Assembly: GCF_007859735.1 (NCBI RefSeq) | Contig: NZ_SIHI01000016.1 | Span: forward strand, 20,519 to 84,518 | Reading direction: 5' to 3' | Source of the DNA: Thalassoglobus neptunius | GTDB lineage: Bacteria > Planctomycetota > Planctomycetia > Planctomycetales > Planctomycetaceae | DNA length: 64,000 nucleotides | In this document: piece after piece, positions 46,685 through 57,449 of the stretch | Numbering within the stretch: the stretch's first letter is position 1 | Layout of the letters: every line of letters starts with the position of its first letter | Position numbers and translations under genes: made by a program | The notes under the pieces: model-generated | The model's input: the letters and a program-made list of their open reading frames with translations, nothing else | What the model was told of the DNA's origin: nothing | Database searches by the model: none

Positions 46685-47215
46685 ATGACGCCACAAGAAA
46701 TTCATCAGTCGCTGATCGATCGATTCGGAGAAGAGGTGATTCTCGGCTTCGAATCCTCTGCGAAAGATCCATGGATCGAAGTCGCTGCACAACACATCGC
46801 TGAAGTGGGTCAATTCGTTAAGAGTGATCCGTCACTCAAGCTCGACATGCTCTGCGACCTCAGCGGCGTCGACTATCTTGAACCGAACGAGAAACAGGCG
46901 AAGAAGTTTCCCTTCGACCCTCACCTCGAAGTCGTCTACCACCTGCTGAGCATTGAACACAACCACAAGATCACCCTGAAGGTGAAACTGCCTCGCTGGA
47001 AGGATGACCAAGCGGGTCAACTTCCAAGCGTTCCTTCTGTTTCCGGAGTCTGGGCGATCGCAGACTGGCACGAACGCGAAGCTTACGACCTCGTCGGGAT
47101 CTTCTTCGAAGGCCATCCGAATCTGGTCCGAATTCTCTGCCCCGATGACTGGGAAGGCCACCCACTTCGTAAAGACTACGAGTTCCCATTGGAATATCAC
47201 GGCATCCGAGGCTAG
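46685..47215 (+). CDS. nuoC: NADH-quinone oxidoreductase subunit C
   Basis: A 176-aa peripheral complex I subunit. It contains the signature WHEREAYDLVGIFFEGHPNL (about 134-153) and the C-terminal RILCPDDWEGHPLRKDYE segment typical of NuoC. It is separate from NuoD, not fused as in E. coli. The ATG at 46685 is chosen; a TTG 22 codons earlier is unlikely. No nuoB lies between nuoA and nuoC, where it is usual. Confidence 0.92.
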   Translation: MTPQEIHQSLIDRFGEEVILGFESSAKDPWIEVAAQHIAEVGQFVKSDPSLKLDMLCDLSGVDYLEPNEKQAKKFPFDPHLEVVYHLLSIEHNHKITLKVKLPRWKDDQAGQLPSVPSVSGVWAIADWHEREAYDLVGIFFEGHPNLVRILCPDDWEGHPLRKDYEFPLEYHGIRG

Positions 47216-47257
47216 TCACAGCCCCGCGTTTCCGATGCAGCTATTTTGAGAGAAGAC

Positions 47258-48505
47258 ATGGCAACCCAGCTTGAAGATCAACGAATCATCGAATTTGATG
47301 TTCGAACCGACGAAATGCTCGTCAACATGGGACCGCAACACCCCAGTACGCACGGCGTGTTGCGTTTGCTGCTCCGCACAGATGGCGAAGTCGTCTACGA
47401 AGTCACGCCGCACATCGGATACCTCCATCGCTGTGCTGAGAAGATTGGCGAAAACCTGACCGGTCCTCAGTGGATTCCCTACACGGACCGCATGGATTAC
47501 CTCGCCGGGATGAACATGAATCTCGGGATGTCGCTGACATTCGAGAAACTTCTGGGGATCGAACTTCCCGAAAAAGCTCAGAATCTGCGAGTCATCATCG
47601 CTGAACTCGGTCGAATCGCCAGCCACCTCGTTGGCATGGGCGCCTACGGTCTCGACCTCGGAAGCTTCAGTCCGTTCCTTTACGCCTTTCGTGAACGCGA
47701 GATCATTCTCGACCTGTTCGAAGAAGTGTGCGGGGCGCGACTGACTTACAGCTACATCACCATCGGGGGGGCAACTCACGACCTTCCCAAAAACATCCAG
47801 ATCCCATCAGGTTTGGCAGCCTTGACCGGCAAAGACCCGAACTTGACTCTTCGCTGGTCCGACGCCGTCTTGCTTTTCCTTGAATGGCTGGAGAAACGGA
47901 TTGTTGAGTATCACACACTGCTGACCCGAAACTCGATCTTCATCAAACGAACTGCCGGACTCGGGATTCTGAGCCCGGAAATGGCTGTCGATTACGGTTG
48001 CACAGGTCCTGTTCTTCGTGGAAGTGGCATTCAACGCGACCTTCGCCGCGACGGTGATCCCATTTACACCCAGATGTACGACGGATACGTCTTCGACGTC
48101 ATCAGCGCCCCGTTTGAAGGTGTTTCCGGAATCCCGAAAGAAGTCGTTCTCGGCGACAACTGGTGTCGCTTCTTTGTGCGAATGCTGGAAGTGATCGAAT
48201 CGATCAAGCTCGTCCGCCAGGGATTGGAAAAGTATCCAACCGCGGAGGGGGATTTCCGCGTTCCTTACAAGATGACGACCAAGCTGCCGGTTGACGAATG
48301 CTATCTCGAAACCGAATGTCCACGTGGTTGGATGGGCTTCTACATCGTCGGCGACGGACAGGCCGAACCAATGAGAGCTCGTGCCAAGAGTTCCTGCTAC
48401 TGCAATCTCTCAATCACCGGCCCACTATGCGAAGGTGTGCTCCTGGCTGACATTCCATCGATTGTCGGATCGCTCGACATCGTGATGGGTGAGATCGACC
48501 GCTAG
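47258..48505 (+). CDS. nuoD: NADH-quinone oxidoreductase subunit D
   Basis: A 415-aa complex I subunit forming the quinone site with NuoB. It has the family opening NMGPQHPSTHGVLRLLLRTD (residues 20-39) with the quinone-site His, the HRCAEKIGENL segment, and the C-terminal IVGSLDIVMGEIDR ending that is normal for NuoD. The ATG at 47258 follows a GAGAGAAGA purine stretch. It is the last gene of the local nuo set; E, F, G, H and J-N are not in the window. Confidence 0.94.
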   Translation: MATQLEDQRIIEFDVRTDEMLVNMGPQHPSTHGVLRLLLRTDGEVVYEVTPHIGYLHRCAEKIGENLTGPQWIPYTDRMDYLAGMNMNLGMSLTFEKLLGIELPEKAQNLRVIIAELGRIASHLVGMGAYGLDLGSFSPFLYAFREREIILDLFEEVCGARLTYSYITIGGATHDLPKNIQIPSGLAALTGKDPNLTLRWSDAVLLFLEWLEKRIVEYHTLLTRNSIFIKRTAGLGILSPEMAVDYGCTGPVLRGSGIQRDLRRDGDPIYTQMYDGYVFDVISAPFEGVSGIPKEVVLGDNWCRFFVRMLEVIESIKLVRQGLEKYPTAEGDFRVPYKMTTKLPVDECYLETECPRGWMGFYIVGDGQAEPMRARAKSSCYCNLSITGPLCEGVLLADIPSIVGSLDIVMGEIDR

Positions 48506-48657
48506 GGAACCTCGCAGAGTGTTCTTGAGATTTTCGAAGCGATTTCAGCATTCGCCATCGACGGTGGTGTCTGCTGATCTCCTGTTGGAGGAGTGCGTTT
48601 CAATTTCGGTCCGTCGCAGGATGGCATCAAGCTCACTTTAATTCATGCGAGCGAGCG

Positions 48658-49038
48658 ATGGGAATCACGATTCGGGTCAAACGAATCTACGACGACGCTT
48701 CCCGCTCTGACGGTTTTCGAATTCTTGTCGACCGTCTCTGGCCTCGGGGAGTTTCCAAGGAAGCTGCAAGAATTGATCTCTGGGCCAAATCCTGGTGCCC
48801 CTCTCATGATCTTCGAAAATGGTTCCATCAGAATCCGTCACAGGAAGACGAGTTAGCCGAACGGTATCGGGCTGAGCTTCTCGAAAACATCGACGAAGTT
48901 CAGTCGTTAATGGAATCCCTGAAAGACCAGGAAGTTCTGACTCTCGTGACAAGCACCAAAGACCTCGAGAAAAGACACACAGCGGTTTTGAAAAGATTCC
49001 TTGTGACACGTTGGCCAACTCGCGAAAGTATGGACTGA
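48658..49038 (+). CDS. DUF488 family protein (YeaO-like)
   Basis: A 126-aa protein matching DUF488: VKRIYDDASRSDGFRILVDR, LWPRGVSKEAARIDLWAK, and a conserved WFHQNPS region. The family is widespread, cytoplasmic and not firmly characterised. It starts 152 nt after nuoD and is likely its own unit. The gene is complete and normal in length. Confidence 0.85.
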   Translation: MGITIRVKRIYDDASRSDGFRILVDRLWPRGVSKEAARIDLWAKSWCPSHDLRKWFHQNPSQEDELAERYRAELLENIDEVQSLMESLKDQEVLTLVTSTKDLEKRHTAVLKRFLVTRWPTRESMD

Positions 49039-49169
49039 CTGAAAGAACTGGCGACTCGCTGACGAACTGTTGGTCGAACTGAGAGAACGACGAAGTCTCA
49101 AAGACTTCGCACCGTGAAATCTGTTTTGAGTCGCGTGTCTCCTGTCGGAAATTGAAAGAGGTCGACGCT

Positions 49170-50378
49170 GTGCAGAAATGTGATGTTGCTATCGTCGGAG
49201 GTGGGATCGTCGGCCTGGCGACTGCCTTCGAATTGATGCAACGCTTTCCGAAAAAAAGGATCGTGATCCTCGAGAAAGAATCACAAATCGCGATGCACCA
49301 GTCTGGACACAACTCCGGAGTGCTTCATTCGGGAATCTACTACAAACCGGGAACCTACCGCGCCAAGAACTGCCGTGACGCCAAACTGGCGATGCAGAAG
49401 TTTTGTGACGAAGAAGGAATTCCCTACGAGCTGTGCGGAAAAGTGATCGTCGCTACAGACGACAGCGAAACAGAACGTCTTCAGGACATCTACGAACGGG
49501 GAATCGCCAACGGTGTGAACTGCGAAATCATTGACCGTTCCCGACTACTCGAGATCGAACCTCATGCTGCGGGAGTCCGGGCGATTCATGTTCCGGAAGC
49601 AGGAATTGTCGACTACCGACTGGTCTGTGAACGTCTTGCCAAAAGGCTGACAGAAGCGGGACATCGCATCTGGTTGAATGCAGAAGTCACTGCGATTCGA
49701 CAGGAACCCTCTCAAGTCATCATCGTTTCAAGCCAGGGAGAATTGTCGGCAGACTTTCTCGTGACATGTGGCGGATTGTGGGCAGACCGTTTGATTTCAC
49801 TCTCCCATCAGCGACCGGAAGCTCCCATCGTTCCGTTTCGTGGTGAGTATTTCTATCTCACTCCCGACGCGGAGCATCTGTGTCGGGGACTCATCTATCC
49901 GGTTCCCGATCCGAAATTTCCGTTTCTCGGCGTCCACTTCACCAAAACGATTCACGGAGGAGTTGAATGCGGGCCGAACGCGGTTTTCGCTTTCGCGCGG
50001 GATGGATATCGGAAAGTTGATGTCAGACTGCGTGACCTCTCCCAATCGCTCTCCCATATTGGATTTCTCAAGCTCGCTGCCCGAAACTGGAAGGCAGGGC
50101 TCGACGAAATGTGGCGATCGTGGAACAAGTCCGCATTCGTCACTGCTCTGCAAAAACTGATTCCAGACATTCAAAAAGAACACTTGATTGCAGCTCCAGC
50201 CGGTGTCCGCGCTCAGGCACTTGGTCGCGATGGAATGCTTCTCGATGACTTCCTGTTTCAGGAGTCGGATCGAATTGTCCATGTTGGAAACGCGCCCTCT
50301 CCGGCCGCGACCTCTTCCTTGAATATCGGTAGACTGATCGTCGACAAACTCAGCTCAAAAAACGCCTTCTCAACCTGA
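49170..50378 (+). CDS. lhgO: L-2-hydroxyglutarate oxidase
   Basis: A 402-aa FAD-dependent oxidase/dehydrogenase of the DAO fold that converts L-2-hydroxyglutarate to 2-oxoglutarate. It shows the dinucleotide motif AIVGGGIVGLATAFEL, the family-typical HQSGHNSGVLHSGIYYKPG, VDYRLVCERLA, and a late FAD segment (PAGVRAQALGRDG). The GTG at 49170 is chosen because AAAGAGG lies about 9 nt before it; a TTG at 49152 is possible. The PyrK-like reductase gene begins 25 nt after its stop, so the pair is probably one operon. Confidence 0.88.
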   Translation: MQKCDVAIVGGGIVGLATAFELMQRFPKKRIVILEKESQIAMHQSGHNSGVLHSGIYYKPGTYRAKNCRDAKLAMQKFCDEEGIPYELCGKVIVATDDSETERLQDIYERGIANGVNCEIIDRSRLLEIEPHAAGVRAIHVPEAGIVDYRLVCERLAKRLTEAGHRIWLNAEVTAIRQEPSQVIIVSSQGELSADFLVTCGGLWADRLISLSHQRPEAPIVPFRGEYFYLTPDAEHLCRGLIYPVPDPKFPFLGVHFTKTIHGGVECGPNAVFAFARDGYRKVDVRLRDLSQSLSHIGFLKLAARNWKAGLDEMWRSWNKSAFVTALQKLIPDIQKEHLIAAPAGVRAQALGRDGMLLDDFLFQESDRIVHVGNAPSPAATSSLNIGRLIVDKLSSKNAFST

Positions 50379-50403
50379 CGTCTCGGGCACAAGAGAACAA
50401 TCC

Positions 50404-51351
<948 letters not shown>

Positions 51352-51589
51352 TTGCGAGGATTAAATGAGTCACTCAACTTCGTTGAGTCGTACACGTTCT
51401 TCGGGGCAATTCTTCAATCGCTGCGACCGCTTCAATCTGAAATCGACCAACGACGCGATTCAGGGTTGTCCCTAACTCTTGCGAGTGTCGCATTTCGTCA
51501 TCACGTTTTCTCACATTCTGTCTTATAGTCAACAAGATCTGCACCCCCTCTATTCTTCTGTTGACTCGATATGAGAGAAAGTGTTCTAG

Positions 51590-53605
51590 ATGAATACGGC
51601 TTCTAACTCCATCGCCGCAATGATCATGGTGATCACAGGAGTTCTCCTGACGATGCCTGGAGAGGTTGAGGCGAAAAACGACTGGCTCAAAGGAACAGTA
51701 CAAACTGGCGGGACCAAACACTCCAAGCCAAAGTCCAAAGTCCGTGTGACGCTTTACGAAGCAACCGAAGGGAGTCCCATTGTCGTCGGGCAAACGACTT
51801 CAAAGAAAAACGGAAACTTCAAACTGAAAGCACGGAAGAATCAGACAGACAGCATTTTCTTCGTCACTGCGAATGTCGGATACGGCGATGAATATGTTGC
51901 GATCCTCGGTCCGAAACTTCCCCCGGAAGTAACGATTAATGAACTGACAACTGTCGCAGCTGCCTATTCGATGGCTCAGTTCTATCGAACCGGCGAAATC
52001 TCAGGGAATGCGTTCTCGTTGCAGATCGCTGCGATGATGGCGGAGAACATCGCTTCTGCGCGAAGTGGCCGGACGTCTGAAGTTCTTCAGAAGTCACCGA
52101 ACGCCGATCAGACGAATTCCCTTCGAACCGTTCGATCTCTCTCCAACCTTCTGGTTGCCACCACCGACAACTATCTGATTCGGTCGACTCTGATGTATTT
52201 GACAGAAACCGACAGCGGTGAGCGACCTCGCAACACCGTTGTGGCCCTGGCGAATCTCGCTCGTGATCCCAGCTGGAACTCGTCCTACATCTACTGGTTG
52301 ACCAAGGTCAAGCGAGTTTACACACCGGTCCTTCATCAAGAACCGGATGCCTGGGTTGTCACCGTCAAAGTCAATGACTCCGGTGACGATGCGTTTCTCT
52401 TCGGCGGTCCGGCGAACGTTGCGTTCGATTCACGCGGATACGTCTGGGTGGCAAACAACGTCGTTCAGGGAACGCCAAATTCGGCCCGCAACATTATGGT
52501 TCTCAAGCCAAACGGAAAGCCCGCTGACGGCGGTCCCGGACTTCCCACTTCTCCAATCAGCGGCGGAGGAATCCTTGGAGTTGGTTGGGGCATTACAGTC
52601 ACTCCGGATGACCACGTCTGGGTCGGCAACTTCGGTTGGGGTGACCTTAAACCGACGGAGAGCCCAACAGATGATGACGCGAACGGAAGTACTTCTCTTA
52701 TTTCTCCCGCAGGAGTTCCGCTTTCCGTTCCGATTGGATTCTTTGGTGGAACACTCCGTGTTCAGGCCATTAAACTCGACGCAGATGGAAACGTCTGGTC
52801 GGCCAGCTTCGACAATGACAAGGTTGTCATGTATCCCGGTGGGGACCCAACGAATCCCCGCGAAGTCGACTTTGCCGCGAACTCCGCACCGTTCGGAATA
52901 GCTGTGGCACCAGATGGAGCAGTCTGGGTCACCAACTCCGGGGGCTTGTCTGGTCAACACCAGAGCAGCGTGGCGAAAATCATTCTGAACAACAATGGCG
53001 ACCCCGTAGTTGAGTTCTCCCACGATGTCGGAGAAACGCTAAAAGTTATTGCCGTTGATTCAATGGGGAACGCCTGGTTCGCGTCTCAGAAAAACCACAC
53101 CGTCTACGCTTACGCACCCGATGGCACTCAGATTGGGGCTTATACCGGCGGCGGAATCTATGGACCGTGGGGGATCGCGATTGACGGAGAAGACAACATC
53201 TGGGTTTCAAACTTCGGTCCACTTGAACTCGACAACGTGTTGACTCAAGGCCGATTGTCCAAACTCGCAGGAGCCAACCCTGCCACGCGTCCATTGAACA
53301 CATCGATTGGAACTCCAATCTCTCCGCCAACTGGCTACACCGTTCAGTCAGCTGGTGAAGAAGTCTTGCTGCATGATGGAACTCCTCTCAACGGCCCGGA
53401 CAGCAACCTGCCAAGCTATGTTCCGATGATGCGTCAGACGAGTGTTCAGATCGATCAAGCTGGGAATGTCTGGACAGTGAATAACTGGAAGCCCAAAATT
53501 GCTACAGATGTCCTTGGCTTCGATTCCGGGACGATCGACGAAGACGGAAACCCAGGTGGCGACGGCCTAATCATCTTCGTTGGTCTGGCTCCACCTCCGA
53601 AATAA
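51590..53605 (+). CDS. Secreted seven-repeat beta-propeller protein (NHL/Vgb-like)
   Basis: A 671-aa exported protein. Signal sequence at residues 1-29 (cleavage near VEA), a carboxypeptidase-regulatory-like beta domain (about 40-100), a helical middle (110-240), and seven propeller-type repeats ending in a VWVxN-like strand: GYVWVANN, DHVWVGNF, GNVWSASF, GAVWVTNS, GNAWFASQ, DNIWVSNF, GNVWTVNN. This matches NHL/streptogramin-lyase (Vgb)-type propellers, but no catalytic His pair is obvious, so a binding role is as likely. It is a single gene ended by a strong stem-loop. Confidence 0.82.
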   Translation: MNTASNSIAAMIMVITGVLLTMPGEVEAKNDWLKGTVQTGGTKHSKPKSKVRVTLYEATEGSPIVVGQTTSKKNGNFKLKARKNQTDSIFFVTANVGYGDEYVAILGPKLPPEVTINELTTVAAAYSMAQFYRTGEISGNAFSLQIAAMMAENIASARSGRTSEVLQKSPNADQTNSLRTVRSLSNLLVATTDNYLIRSTLMYLTETDSGERPRNTVVALANLARDPSWNSSYIYWLTKVKRVYTPVLHQEPDAWVVTVKVNDSGDDAFLFGGPANVAFDSRGYVWVANNVVQGTPNSARNIMVLKPNGKPADGGPGLPTSPISGGGILGVGWGITVTPDDHVWVGNFGWGDLKPTESPTDDDANGSTSLISPAGVPLSVPIGFFGGTLRVQAIKLDADGNVWSASFDNDKVVMYPGGDPTNPREVDFAANSAPFGIAVAPDGAVWVTNSGGLSGQHQSSVAKIILNNNGDPVVEFSHDVGETLKVIAVDSMGNAWFASQKNHTVYAYAPDGTQIGAYTGGGIYGPWGIAIDGEDNIWVSNFGPLELDNVLTQGRLSKLAGANPATRPLNTSIGTPISPPTGYTVQSAGEEVLLHDGTPLNGPDSNLPSYVPMMRQTSVQIDQAGNVWTVNNWKPKIATDVLGFDSGTIDEDGNPGGDGLIIFVGLAPPPK

Positions 53606-53644
53606 GTCGATCGGTTTCACTCCCATCCATTTCACTGCGTGCAT

Positions 53645-53688
53645 TCATCGCATGTCGTCGGTCGTAGTGGCCTGTCGACATGCGATGA
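53645..53688 (+). terminator. Strong stem-loop after the propeller gene
   Basis: A perfect 13-bp stem (53645-53657 with 53676-53688) around an 18-nt loop, followed by TTTTCTTTC. It lies 40 nt after the stop codon. Confidence 0.6.
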
Positions 53689-53772
53689 TTTTCTTTCAGG
53701 CGATCGCTTCGCCCGCCATTCTTCAGGCCGATTCTTCGAGACCGGTCCGAAGATCACAGCAACGATGTTGAC

Positions 53773-54801
53773 TTAAGTTTCCCCTCGCGGCTTCCTTGCG
53801 GACACAGTCAGCTGTCCGGTTGTTTTTAATCCGCTGAGCACGATCGCGATCGGAGCACATGCGAGGTGAACAAACATCGGCGGGGCTGAGAGGAACCAAT
53901 TCAGGAGAGTTTTCCCGAATCGCGAATTCGGATTCCGATCGAGCAACCAAAGCCCGGCTCCTCCAAAGTAGTCCCGAACACTCCGATGATTTGTAATATT
54001 AATCTCAGTGAAGCCTGCATCGCTAAGTAGCTGTTTGAGAATCCGCGGACGAAACTGATGCAGGTGCCGCGGAGCATCCCACGCAGGCCAGTACATTCCG
54101 AAACAACAACGTTCAAGCGACTCATAGTTGGGAACGCTAAAGTAAATCCTCCCACCTGAATTCAACCATTGAAAGGTCCGATCAAAAAATTGCGACGGAC
54201 TCTTGACGTGCTCGAGGACCATCCATGCAAAGATGGCATCGAAGGAATCGTTGGGGTGTGTCGAACTCTCAATCGTTCCCGTTTCTACGGTATGTCCGAG
54301 AGAGCGTGCCAGTTCAGCAGCTGCGGGAGAAGGTTCGATTCCGTGAACACTCCATCCGGCGTCGCGCAGCTTTGTGAGAAAATCTCCACGTCCGGTGCCG
54401 ATCTCCAGCGCCCGATTGCGATCAGATTCAGGTTCCGGAATGATTTGAGAGTCATCCCGTGAGAGCCAGTAGTACAAAGGCCGGATTCCTGGAATCCAGC
54501 GGATCGGCGGGCGAGCGTACCAGGGCTTGTAGTGAGGGTCGGGCACCGTCGCAGGAGCCGTTTCCTGGTGAGGCCCGTAGTCTTCAGGATAACAGGCTGG
54601 CAGGCTGGCATCGGTCGGGCAGGGGTTGAGATAAACGTGGCCGCACGATCGACATTTAACGAACTGGTACTCGCCAGCGATGCCACAAAGCCAGTCCCGA
54701 CAGGTCATCACATGACCGAACTCAGAACTTCCACAGAGCGGGCATGGAACCGTTTCGAGAGTAATATCAGAGTTCGTCAATTCAGCGGATTCCTCAATCA
54801 T
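53773..54801 (-). CDS. Zinc-ribbon SAM-dependent methyltransferase
   Basis: A 342-aa protein. A zinc ribbon at the N terminus (CPLCGS and CRSCGHVYLNPCP, about residues 20-60) is followed by a class I methyltransferase core with SAM loop ALEIGTGRGDFL (about 131-142), the acidic end of strand 2 in HGIEPS, and motif FDAIFAWMVLEHVKSP. The C-terminal region (about 230-342) holds hydrophobic stretches that may contact the membrane. This group is often found with sugar or glycan modification genes; the target is unknown. It lies 42 nt after the sulfatase gene on the same strand. Confidence 0.82.
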   Translation of the reverse strand: MIEESAELTNSDITLETVPCPLCGSSEFGHVMTCRDWLCGIAGEYQFVKCRSCGHVYLNPCPTDASLPACYPEDYGPHQETAPATVPDPHYKPWYARPPIRWIPGIRPLYYWLSRDDSQIIPEPESDRNRALEIGTGRGDFLTKLRDAGWSVHGIEPSPAAAELARSLGHTVETGTIESSTHPNDSFDAIFAWMVLEHVKSPSQFFDRTFQWLNSGGRIYFSVPNYESLERCCFGMYWPAWDAPRHLHQFRPRILKQLLSDAGFTEINITNHRSVRDYFGGAGLWLLDRNPNSRFGKTLLNWFLSAPPMFVHLACAPIAIVLSGLKTTGQLTVSARKPRGET

Positions 54802-54843
54802 CCTCTCGCCACACAGTCCTCGAGATCTTCGTCAAGCGGTCAT

Positions 54844-56535
54844 TTATTCTGTCTGAAGTTGCGGCGCAGGTTGCCCCGGTTGTCTGAGGTACTGCACTTC
54901 GTAATCTTCCGGAAGTGGAGTGACGAGATTCTCTGCCGCCCATTTGTTCCATTCGCCTGCCAGCTTTGCGACACGCTCCGGATATTCCGCAGCGAGATCG
55001 GTGAGTTCAGTCCGATCCGAGCGGATGTTATAAAGCTCCCACGCTTCGTCTCTCAGAGCAACAAGTTTCCATTCGCCTGAATGGACAGCACGATTCCCCT
55101 CGTGTTCAAAGAAGAGAGAGCGATCAACGACGCCATCCGAATTGAGCAGGGGACACAAGTTTTCCCCCGGCCCTGATGCCCCCTCAGAACGTTCCGCCTG
55201 TGCGGCTTCAACCGTCGTCGGCAAGACATCGATTAAGTGTGCGGGCTGATGCGAAATCACCCCTTTAGGAACAGGACCGATTGGCCAATGAATAATACAT
55301 GGAGAACTAATTCCTCCTTCATGGTTATAATGTTTATATAACCTCCACGGCGAATTCGATGCATTCGCCCATCCTGACCCCACGCTGTGGTATGTGCCCG
55401 GACCTCCCATTTCATCGAGTTGCTGCCCCACATGAAGCACGTTATTCGGACTTGATTTTCCGTCAAATCCATGCGGGTCCCATTCCGCGCATGCTCCGTT
55501 ATCAGAGAGGAAGATGATCAGAGTATCATCGAATTGATTCTCTGCTTCGAGTGCATCCAGAATCCGTCCGACGTTTTGATCAACGCGATCGATCATCGCT
55601 GCATAAATCGCCATTCGACGTGCAAGATCCTGGCGACGTTCAGAACTCAGAGTATTCCACTCCGGATTGAATCCGGTGTGCGTTTCTCCGTAATTCCAAT
55701 ACTGCGAACGTGGAGTAAGTTGGGTGTTCTGATCGACGATTCCGAGTTTCTTCATGCGGGCCAATCGCTCTTCTCGAATCTTGTCCCAACCGACGGAATA
55801 GGTGTCGGCGTACTTCACGATCTCTTCCTCGCGTGCATGGAGTGGAAAATGTGGAGCATGGTAAGCGACGTATAAAAACCACGGCGAATCGGGAGTCGTC
55901 TGTGAGTTCTCAAGAAACTGCAGCGCGTGATCAGTGACTGCATCTGTCCCGTAAAACTTACCTTCGGGGTATTGGATCGCCTGCCTGCCTTGCGGCAAGC
56001 GGAGGTAATGGTCTGGGTCCCAAAAGGTTTGTGCGCTAATTAATGTTCCGTAAAACTCTTCGAATCCGTGTTTTGTCGGATCAGGTGTTCCAAGATGCCA
56101 CTTCCCTGAGTGAAAACACCGATATCCACTCGATTGAAGTTCGTCGGCAATCGTTGCGGTCCCATCAGGGATGCGACCGCGATAACCGGGACGACGTAAG
56201 TCCTCGACCTTGTGCCCAACACCGACTCGATGCGGATACTGTCCCGTCAACAAACTCGCCCGTGATGGACAACACCGTCCGGTCGTGTAGAAGCGAGTCA
56301 ATCGAGTGCCAGCGTTCGCAAGTCGATCAAGTTCCGGTGTCTCAATCTCTCCTCCATAGCAGCCCAGATCACTGAATCCGAGGTCGTCCGCGACGATCAA
56401 CAGAATGTTTGGTTGTCCCTGCGACAGCGAAGAATCATCGGCGGACGCAGTTGTCATCAAGAAGCATGTTGCCCAAAACGCAACCAGCCAACAGAGCCTT
56501 GAGCGACGAGAATCTGATGTTTTCACAGCGAGCAT
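54844..56535 (-). CDS. Secreted sulfatase (FGly type)
   Basis: A 563-aa arylsulfatase-family enzyme with a signal peptide (hydrophobic core near residues 13-31). The formylglycine motif is C88-C89-P90-S91-R92 followed by ASLLTG, needing a sulfatase-modifying enzyme encoded elsewhere. Metal ligands appear in IVADDLG (Asp50, Asp51) and FLSDNGACAEWD. Other family segments: SGKWHLG and HAPHFPLHA. Planctomycetes have many sulfatases for degrading sulfated algal polysaccharides; the substrate here is unknown. It is followed by the methyltransferase gene and preceded 9 nt upstream by the sugar isomerase gene, implying one operon. Confidence 0.92.
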   Translation of the reverse strand: MLAVKTSDSRRSRLCWLVAFWATCFLMTTASADDSSLSQGQPNILLIVADDLGFSDLGCYGGEIETPELDRLANAGTRLTRFYTTGRCCPSRASLLTGQYPHRVGVGHKVEDLRRPGYRGRIPDGTATIADELQSSGYRCFHSGKWHLGTPDPTKHGFEEFYGTLISAQTFWDPDHYLRLPQGRQAIQYPEGKFYGTDAVTDHALQFLENSQTTPDSPWFLYVAYHAPHFPLHAREEEIVKYADTYSVGWDKIREERLARMKKLGIVDQNTQLTPRSQYWNYGETHTGFNPEWNTLSSERRQDLARRMAIYAAMIDRVDQNVGRILDALEAENQFDDTLIIFLSDNGACAEWDPHGFDGKSSPNNVLHVGQQLDEMGGPGTYHSVGSGWANASNSPWRLYKHYNHEGGISSPCIIHWPIGPVPKGVISHQPAHLIDVLPTTVEAAQAERSEGASGPGENLCPLLNSDGVVDRSLFFEHEGNRAVHSGEWKLVALRDEAWELYNIRSDRTELTDLAAEYPERVAKLAGEWNKWAAENLVTPLPEDYEVQYLRQPGQPAPQLQTE

Positions 56536-56544
56536 TGGCGTTCC

Positions 56545-57378
56545 TTAGTTGATGGTCCAACCAGTCTGCTTCAGGTGTTCGACACTCTGCACAATTCGCT
56601 CATGCGTTTGTTCGAGCGTCAGCGGGGGTTCTCCTTGAATGCCTTCGACTTCGAGGCTGCATGGCCCGGAATAGTTTTGTTCGACAAGGACCGTTCGCAA
56701 CTTCTCGAAGTCGACAGCTTCTCCTTCACCGAGTGCAGGGAAGTACCAGTCCTCAAATTTTCCGCGACAGTCCTTCAAGTGAACGTGCCTGATGAATGGT
56801 GCGACTTTCTTCTGTTCGGCCCAGAGATCGATCGTTTCGTTGTAATAGAAGAGGTTTCCGGGATCGAAGTTGATTCGAACAGAATTATGATCCACTCGTT
56901 CCATCAATTCGAGCATTCGCTCGGCGTTTTGACATGTCCCGGGATGCGTTTCACAGCAGTAGATGATTCCGGAATCGGCGCAGCGGTCTCCGATTTGTCG
57001 CAAGTGTGAAACCAGAGCTTCCCACTCCGACTCATCTTCAATCGCCCCGCCTCCAGCGACAATCAGCGAGACCCCCAAACGCGCAGCATGATCGATCTTC
57101 TTCAACGTGGCTTGGAAGACTTCGGGAAGCAATGGATTCCCCGAAGTCACGTTACAGGAGGAAAGTTTCAAACCAGCTTGCTGAATCGTTTCTGAGAGTG
57201 CGACGATTTCCGCCTCAGTCGACTGATCGGTTGCGACGGGTTGTTCCCCGAAGAACGAGGGGACGCCAGCATTTTTGATTGCGAGTTCGACATGCGTGAT
57301 CCCGGCTGAAGCGAGAAGTTCGAACGCTGCCGGCGGACCGAATCGACCATACGAGTTTGTGAAACACGAAAGAATCAT
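56545..57378 (-). CDS. Sugar phosphate isomerase/epimerase family protein
   Basis: A 277-aa TIM-barrel enzyme of the AP endonuclease 2-like fold. Metal-ligand segments are CETHPGTCQN, INFDPGNLFYYN, VRHVHLKDCRG-type (IRHVHLKDCRGKFEDW) and CSLEVEGIQGEP. No signal peptide. Context with a sulfatase suggests a role in sugar use, but the substrate cannot be inferred. It is the first gene of a leftward operon and complete in length. Confidence 0.85.
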   Translation of the reverse strand: MILSCFTNSYGRFGPPAAFELLASAGITHVELAIKNAGVPSFFGEQPVATDQSTEAEIVALSETIQQAGLKLSSCNVTSGNPLLPEVFQATLKKIDHAARLGVSLIVAGGGAIEDESEWEALVSHLRQIGDRCADSGIIYCCETHPGTCQNAERMLELMERVDHNSVRINFDPGNLFYYNETIDLWAEQKKVAPFIRHVHLKDCRGKFEDWYFPALGEGEAVDFEKLRTVLVEQNYSGPCSLEVEGIQGEPPLTLEQTHERIVQSVEHLKQTGWTIN

Positions 57379-57449
57379 AAACGTTTACTTTCACGGACCA
57401 TTACGAGAACGGGTGAGCGAATGCAACGGAAGTCAGGCGGCGAGATTCG

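Noticed and set aside
51372..51388. Terminator after the PyrK-like gene (7-bp stem, TTC loop)
   Set aside because: The stem is short and is not followed by a U tract, so it is not called as a terminator.
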